Position numbers and translations under genes: made by a program | Notes under the pieces: model-generated | What the model was told of the DNA's origin: nothing | The model's input: only the letters and a program-made list of their open reading frames with translations | Database searches by the model: none | Assembly: GCA_900404475.1 (NCBI GenBank) | Contig: OUQQ01000643.1 | Coordinates: 1 to 11,233, forward strand | Direction: 5' to 3' | Length of the DNA stretch: 11,233 bases | DNA from: Spongospora subterranea | Taxonomy: Eukaryota; Endomyxa; Phytomyxea; Plasmodiophorida; Plasmodiophoridae | Part shown: positions 8,053 to 11,233 of the stretch, in pieces | How the letters are laid out: each line of letters opens with the position of its first letter | Numbering within the stretch: the stretch's first letter is position 1

Positions 8053-8967
8053 TCACCCTAAATTCAACCTAATGTATTGTGCAAATGCACCGGCTACATC
8101 TTTTTCGGGATGTGCCTTGATCTGTGCGATGAAACTTCTCCTTAATCGATGCAGCGATGCCACCGTAACGGATCGGTTTAGTTCTATCTTCTCCGATGTA
8201 TGCGGAATCTGAATGACGGTAGCTTCTGAACTGGATTGAGCGGCAATGATAGAGTTGACAACATCTCGCGTCATTATATCCAGGTTGATCAAAAACTGAG
8301 GCTCTTGAACTCGATTAACGTCGGTGGACATCGTGGACGGGAGCGTCCTATTTGACTTGAGAGCCGTTTCAACAGCTTCAAACGGAACATTATCCGATTC
8401 AGATACAGTGAATAATGGACGATCCCAGCGAACTGCAGCGTTTGGCCTTTCTAATCGGGACACTAGATCCTCGAATACGTGGACTGGATACTTTTCGTTC
8501 TCGGGTTTAGATGACTCCTATGATATATCAGCAGCGAAAACTTAACAAAGTGTGAAAAGACCAACCCATTCTCGACAGCGCTCTATAGGGATATCCAGGA
8601 ACACAGTGCATTGATGAGTCTTGAGCGCCTTCGCTCGACAATGCAATTCGTAGCGAAAACCTTTGATGGTGTTCAGGCAATCCACTATCACGATGGTCTC
8701 TACGGTCAGCAGTCTTTCGACCAGAGACTTCACAGCGCTTCTGCCAATCTTTTCCGTTGTGAAGTTTCCATACGCGGATCGGGCCACAAGCGCTCGTTCG
8801 TCGCTAACCACTTCGACCTGAGACCCGCGACTTTCTAGGTATTCGCATAGCTGCCGAGACAGGCGACTGCGACAACATCGTTCAACCTCAGCGATCGCGG
8901 CTCACACCAAAACTAGACCTGACCTTTTGCCTGATGAAGGATGACCCACAATTACTACCAAGGGCAT
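8053..8967 (-). CDS. KTI12: KTI12, P-loop regulator of Elongator
   Basis: KTI12 is a nucleotide-binding partner of the Elongator complex, needed for modification of wobble uridine in tRNA. Three exons (8967-8924, 8866-8566, 8517-8053) with introns of 57 and 48 nt give 269 residues. The first junction rebuilds the P-loop GHPSSGKS (residues 8-15), and the Ser codon itself is split AG|T. Next come VVSDERAL, then IVIVDCLNTIKGFRYELHC (the conserved D-x-x-N-x-I-K-G-x-R-Y-E motif) and ERCREW. The second splice joins that Trp to a segment with VHVFEDLVSRLERPNAAVRW and DRPLFTV. The C-terminal half has DIMTRDVVNSIIAAQ and LHRLRRSFIAQIKAHPEKD, both typical of the family. The length is normal and I see no breaks. 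The ATG at 8967 is immediately before the P-loop, as in homologues. Confidence 0.95.
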
Positions 8968-9113
8968 GGCTGATCGAGGAAAACCGAAAAATGTCGTCAA
9001 AGCCGATACGCGTCGAAAGTGAAGTCCGTGACGGAGTCTGTGTATTTCACATCTGGCGACATGTTTTCGGGTGAACTGACCTGATCATCGGGGGATCATC
9101 CCTCACCCATTGA
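8968..9113. promoter_or_regulatory. 146-bp divergent promoter between KTI12 and RPP40
   Basis: Both flanking genes start at this interval and read away from it, so it must contain both promoters and leaders. I see no TATA box. It includes GATCATCGGGGGATCATC (9083-9100), a direct repeat of GATCATC separated by four G bases, which could be a factor site. That role is inferred. Confidence 0.5.
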
Positions 9114-10281
9114 ATGCAATCTTTCAAATTCAAAGGCGCACCATTGCCATCACGGGTTGTGTTCCGATATTCACCGGATTCCGTTTCGCCATGCCGGCTG
9201 TTTTTAAACCACGAGATTGAATTGGTGTTGCCGTTGGCGTCGGTACCGGCTACATCATCTGGAGCGTTTGCGTATAAAGTACAATTACCGATCGCATTGT
9301 TATTGGAGCCATCATTTATCGAGAAGTACATTCGTCAAGGGGAGCTATCAGCCATATCATATGACGCCCATATTGATCGTGACAATGTCGTTGCGATCCT
9401 GCCCAATGGGTTCCTCTGCCTATCAGTGGATAAGGAGACATATCATTCACTCGGTCTGGTTGGAAAACGATGTCAAATTCGGAACAGGGAGTCGACTCGC
9501 CTCGATATCACGATTGATATGAGAGATCCATCGTTCCGCCCCGGTCAATCCCTATATAAACGGGTCTTATGGTGTGTCAAAGATCGCACCGATCCTTGCA
9601 CTCTCCTAGTCTGCTACTCGAACAGCTCCGGCTCTAACGAGATTCGCTTCCCAGATGGCGCTATCGTTTCCAAGATTGATTGCCCGTTAACTTCCCATCC
9701 CTTCGGCGACATTCTGGTGCCAACTTCGTTAGAACGATGGGCGAATAACGGATTTGTCAGCGAGTTCTCCACTGACGAGAACCAGAGGTTATCGGCTGTA
9801 CAAGATTTAGTTGATTGGATCGGTGCTATCAACGCTAAATTAATCACTTCCATCAACGATGCTGGTAAGGCGACACCGTCTAATCAATTCGCTTCGACGT
9901 TTTCGTTTGGAGAGATGGAATTTCAATCAAGCCCATGTTCGTGTTCTACCCGGCGCCTGTCTGGTATGATCTCATCGAACACAGTCGAAAGTTGGATGAA
10001 CGAGGCAAAGTCGCTTGTGGAGAGTAAATCCGTTCCTTGGGCAGCTGTTTCTGTAAGCGAGTCTGATTCTCTGCTCATGTACCTTTTCTTAACGCCTGTG
10101 TGAGCAGGTGTTTGGGTTCGCTGATAGTCCAATATCGTGGAGACCGGTCGATTCGGGGAAGACCTGGAATCGGTCACAACATGACTTCGAGTATGGGGGG
10201 GAGAACCTCTATGTTGTCGTTATTCTATCGGACCTGTCGTCGATTGTTGTTCAAGTTTGTGGCGCCCTCGACACCATCTGA
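9114..10281 (+). CDS. RPP40: RPP40, protein subunit of RNase P / RNase MRP
   Basis: RNase P removes the 5' leader of pre-tRNA, and RPP40 is one of its structural protein subunits, shared with RNase MRP. Exons 9114-10052 and 10108-10281 join across a 55-nt intron (GTAAGC...GAGCAG), giving 370 residues; human RPP40 has 363. The best-conserved block, residues 66-118, includes EPSFIEKYIRQG, ISYDAHIDRDNVVAILPNGF and LSVDKETYHSLGLVG. VQDLVDWIGAINAKL follows further on. The splice restores VPWAAVS then VFGFADSPISW, and the end carries GGENLYVVVIL before TGA, all as in animal RPP40. A run of seven G bases (10195-10201) lies inside exon 2 but keeps the frame. The start is the first ATG of the open frame and fits the family N-terminus. 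It is divergent from KTI12. Confidence 0.93.
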
Positions 10282-10572
10282 CAGTCTATTTGTGTTTATA
10301 CTATATTATGAGAATTTACCATGTTTTATAGAGCATCGCTTTGTGATTTATTTTGGCTACAGTACCGTAGATAACAGATCTTCAAAACTGTAGACTGTCG
10401 AAAAAAAAACGGTACCACAATATTTGGTGCATCCACTTTCACGTCTTAGGATTGTGTTTTTTTTTCAAAAACCCAATTTGGCTCGGTTTCAAATCACAGC
10501 TGGTAGGCTACCCTGTCGTACGATTCGTTGACGCTGGACTCCACATCGCGTCATGAATTGCAGGACGAATGA
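10282..10572. other. RPP40 3' flank and possible promoter of the next gene
   Basis: No coding sequence is supported. It holds poly-A (10400-10408) and poly-T (10457-10465) runs with about 50 bases between them. They could pair as a stem or act as a nucleosome-poor promoter tract. No AATAAA was found close behind the RPP40 stop. Confidence 0.4.
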
Positions 10573-10809
10573 ATGAACTCAAAAATGCTGATACTGCGTT
10601 CCTCATACGAATGGGGAGATGTTGAATACCGTTGTCCTGATAGTATACGGAACCTGCGAATGCAGACGAGAAATTCGATAACATCAGCAGTACAGATAAT
10701 GAATGCAACCAAGACGTATGTGAATGAGCAAATTGCTTGGAGCAGCAACAGCTGGTTTATATGTATAGTTGGCCAAAATGGTGGGCAATATAGCATGTTC
10801 AAAAGATGA
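10573..10809 (+). CDS. Short hypothetical ORF; weak LC8 dynein-light-chain resemblance
   Basis: An open frame of 78 residues starts at ATG 10573, just after an in-frame TGA, and ends at TGA 10807. A second Met at 10585 is possible. By eye, the stretch from CPDSIRNLRMQTRNSITSAV to WFICIVGQNGGQYS can be aligned to LC8-type dynein light chains. It has D and L/M at the start, T-x-A in helix 1, an N and K, then a Tyr-hydrophobic pair and CIVG-x-N-x-G-x-Y, with a three-residue gap. The family's last strands are missing. A GT at 10797 spliced to the CAG at 10898 would extend the protein in frame into the next feature. The RSS...EYRC start also fits the head of a zinc-finger DNA-binding module, so the identity is open. 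It may be a decayed or partial gene. Confidence 0.35.
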   Translation: MNSKMLILRSSYEWGDVEYRCPDSIRNLRMQTRNSITSAVQIMNATKTYVNEQIAWSSNSWFICIVGQNGGQYSMFKR

Positions 10810-10899
10810 ACACGATATTGTCGCTAACTTTCTTGTTGATAACATGCCAACCATGACTACTGAACAATATGGAATGCGCTAACTGAATTCGAAATCAGG

Positions 10900-11233
10900 A
10901 TGCTGCTGAGCGGGCATTCGAATGCTGAAGGCGTTTATACTGTGACAAAGAGTGAAAAAGTCAAGTGCTCAGAATGTCGCCATTCCGGGTATGTTCGCGT
11001 ATAAAAAATGAGGCGGGAAGATTGCTTTTTGCTGCACACGTTTTGTGCTACACAAAGTCTGGACGCAAGAGTCAAACACTCGGGGTCGACAAACAGACGC
11101 GTGATGACGAAAGTCTACCGTAGACCACAGAATAATCCGTCAGGAAAATGGCAAATACGGGGGTCTTTACACTGTGATTTCGGATTTGAAATTACGGGAA
11201 AACTGTGTTTAATACACACGAAATACGGTTTAT
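10900..11233 (+). other. Cys/His-rich open frame with one in-frame stop, cut by the window edge
   Basis: One frame stays open from 10900 to the window edge except for a TAA at 11002-11004. It first reads GVYTVTKSEKVKCSECRHSG, then after the stop MRREDCFLLHTFCATQSL, and later SGKWQIRGSLHCDFGFEIT. The Cys-x-x-Cys before the stop and the Cys/His/Cys after it could form one zinc-binding module. Two readings are possible. The TAA may disable a once-continuous gene, or a 24-nt GTATGT...GAG intron (10990-11013) may remove it while keeping the frame. A CTAAC...CAG acceptor ends at 10898, so this may be a downstream exon of the ORF at 10573. The family is not recognised. Confidence 0.3.

Noticed and set aside
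8324..8838. Plus-strand open frames opposite KTI12
   Set aside because: They are antisense to conserved KTI12 exons and show no features of their own.
10190..10210. Frameshift in the G-run of RPP40 exon 2
   Set aside because: Recounting shows seven G bases. The reading frame continues into GGENLYVVVIL with no break.
10508..10802. Minus-strand open frames opposite 10573-10809
   Set aside because: Hydrophobic runs are present, but there is no recognisable family and no splice support. The plus-strand frame looks more protein-like.
1..11233. tRNA, rRNA, CRISPR array, insertion sequence or prokaryotic operon
   Set aside because: No cloverleaf-like segment, rRNA motif, spaced repeat array or Shine-Dalgarno-led gene cluster was seen. 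Spliced eukaryotic genes fill the window.

Overview
The window is nuclear DNA from a compact eukaryotic genome. No bacterial operon structure or ribosome-binding sites are visible. Nearly every gene is split by short GT-AG introns (about 46-94 nt) that restore conserved protein sequence exactly. TAA, TAG and TGA all serve as stops, so the code is standard. The gene set (PAN3, a NOXRED1-like oxidoreductase, TMEM258/OST5, KTI12, RPP40) and the roughly 1.1 kb per gene point to an opisthokont, most likely an early-diverging fungus or fungus-like protist (chytrid, aphelid or rozellid grade). The lineage call is inference; no rRNA or marker phylogeny is available here.

Layout from left to right: a 5' flank with a short direct repeat (1-209); PAN3 on + with four exons (210-2025); an unidentified Cys-rich, coiled-coil-tailed gene on - (2042-3026) that converges on PAN3 with 16 bp between stops; a NOXRED1-like NAD(P)-binding oxidoreductase on + (3086-4287), divergent from the previous gene; about 560 bp of non-coding DNA with a TTG microsatellite and two identical 46-bp tandem units (4288-4844); a basic coiled-coil protein on + (4845-5479), perhaps mitoribosomal mS26-like; a tetratricopeptide-repeat protein on - (5527-6703); an unidentified multi-exon gene on - (6890 to about 7568); a TMEM258/OST5 oligosaccharyltransferase subunit on + (7707-7998), cut by an intron into two pieces too short to stand out as ORFs; KTI12 on - (8053-8967); RPP40 on + (9114-10281); and an unresolved right edge (10573-11233) with a short ORF and a Cys/His-rich frame that runs off the window.

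The recognisable genes are housekeeping. PAN3 recruits the PAN2 deadenylase to poly(A)-binding protein. KTI12 supports Elongator in tRNA wobble-uridine modification. RPP40 is a protein subunit of RNase P/MRP. TMEM258 belongs to the ER oligosaccharyltransferase. The KTI12/RPP40 pair is divergently transcribed from 146 bp, which puts two tRNA-maturation genes on one shared promoter. Genes alternate strand often, giving divergent starts (59, about 138 and 146 bp) and convergent ends (16, 47 and 54 bp). No mobile element, CRISPR array, tRNA or rRNA could be supported. The most novel content is two unidentified spliced genes and the odd right edge, not a clear new system.
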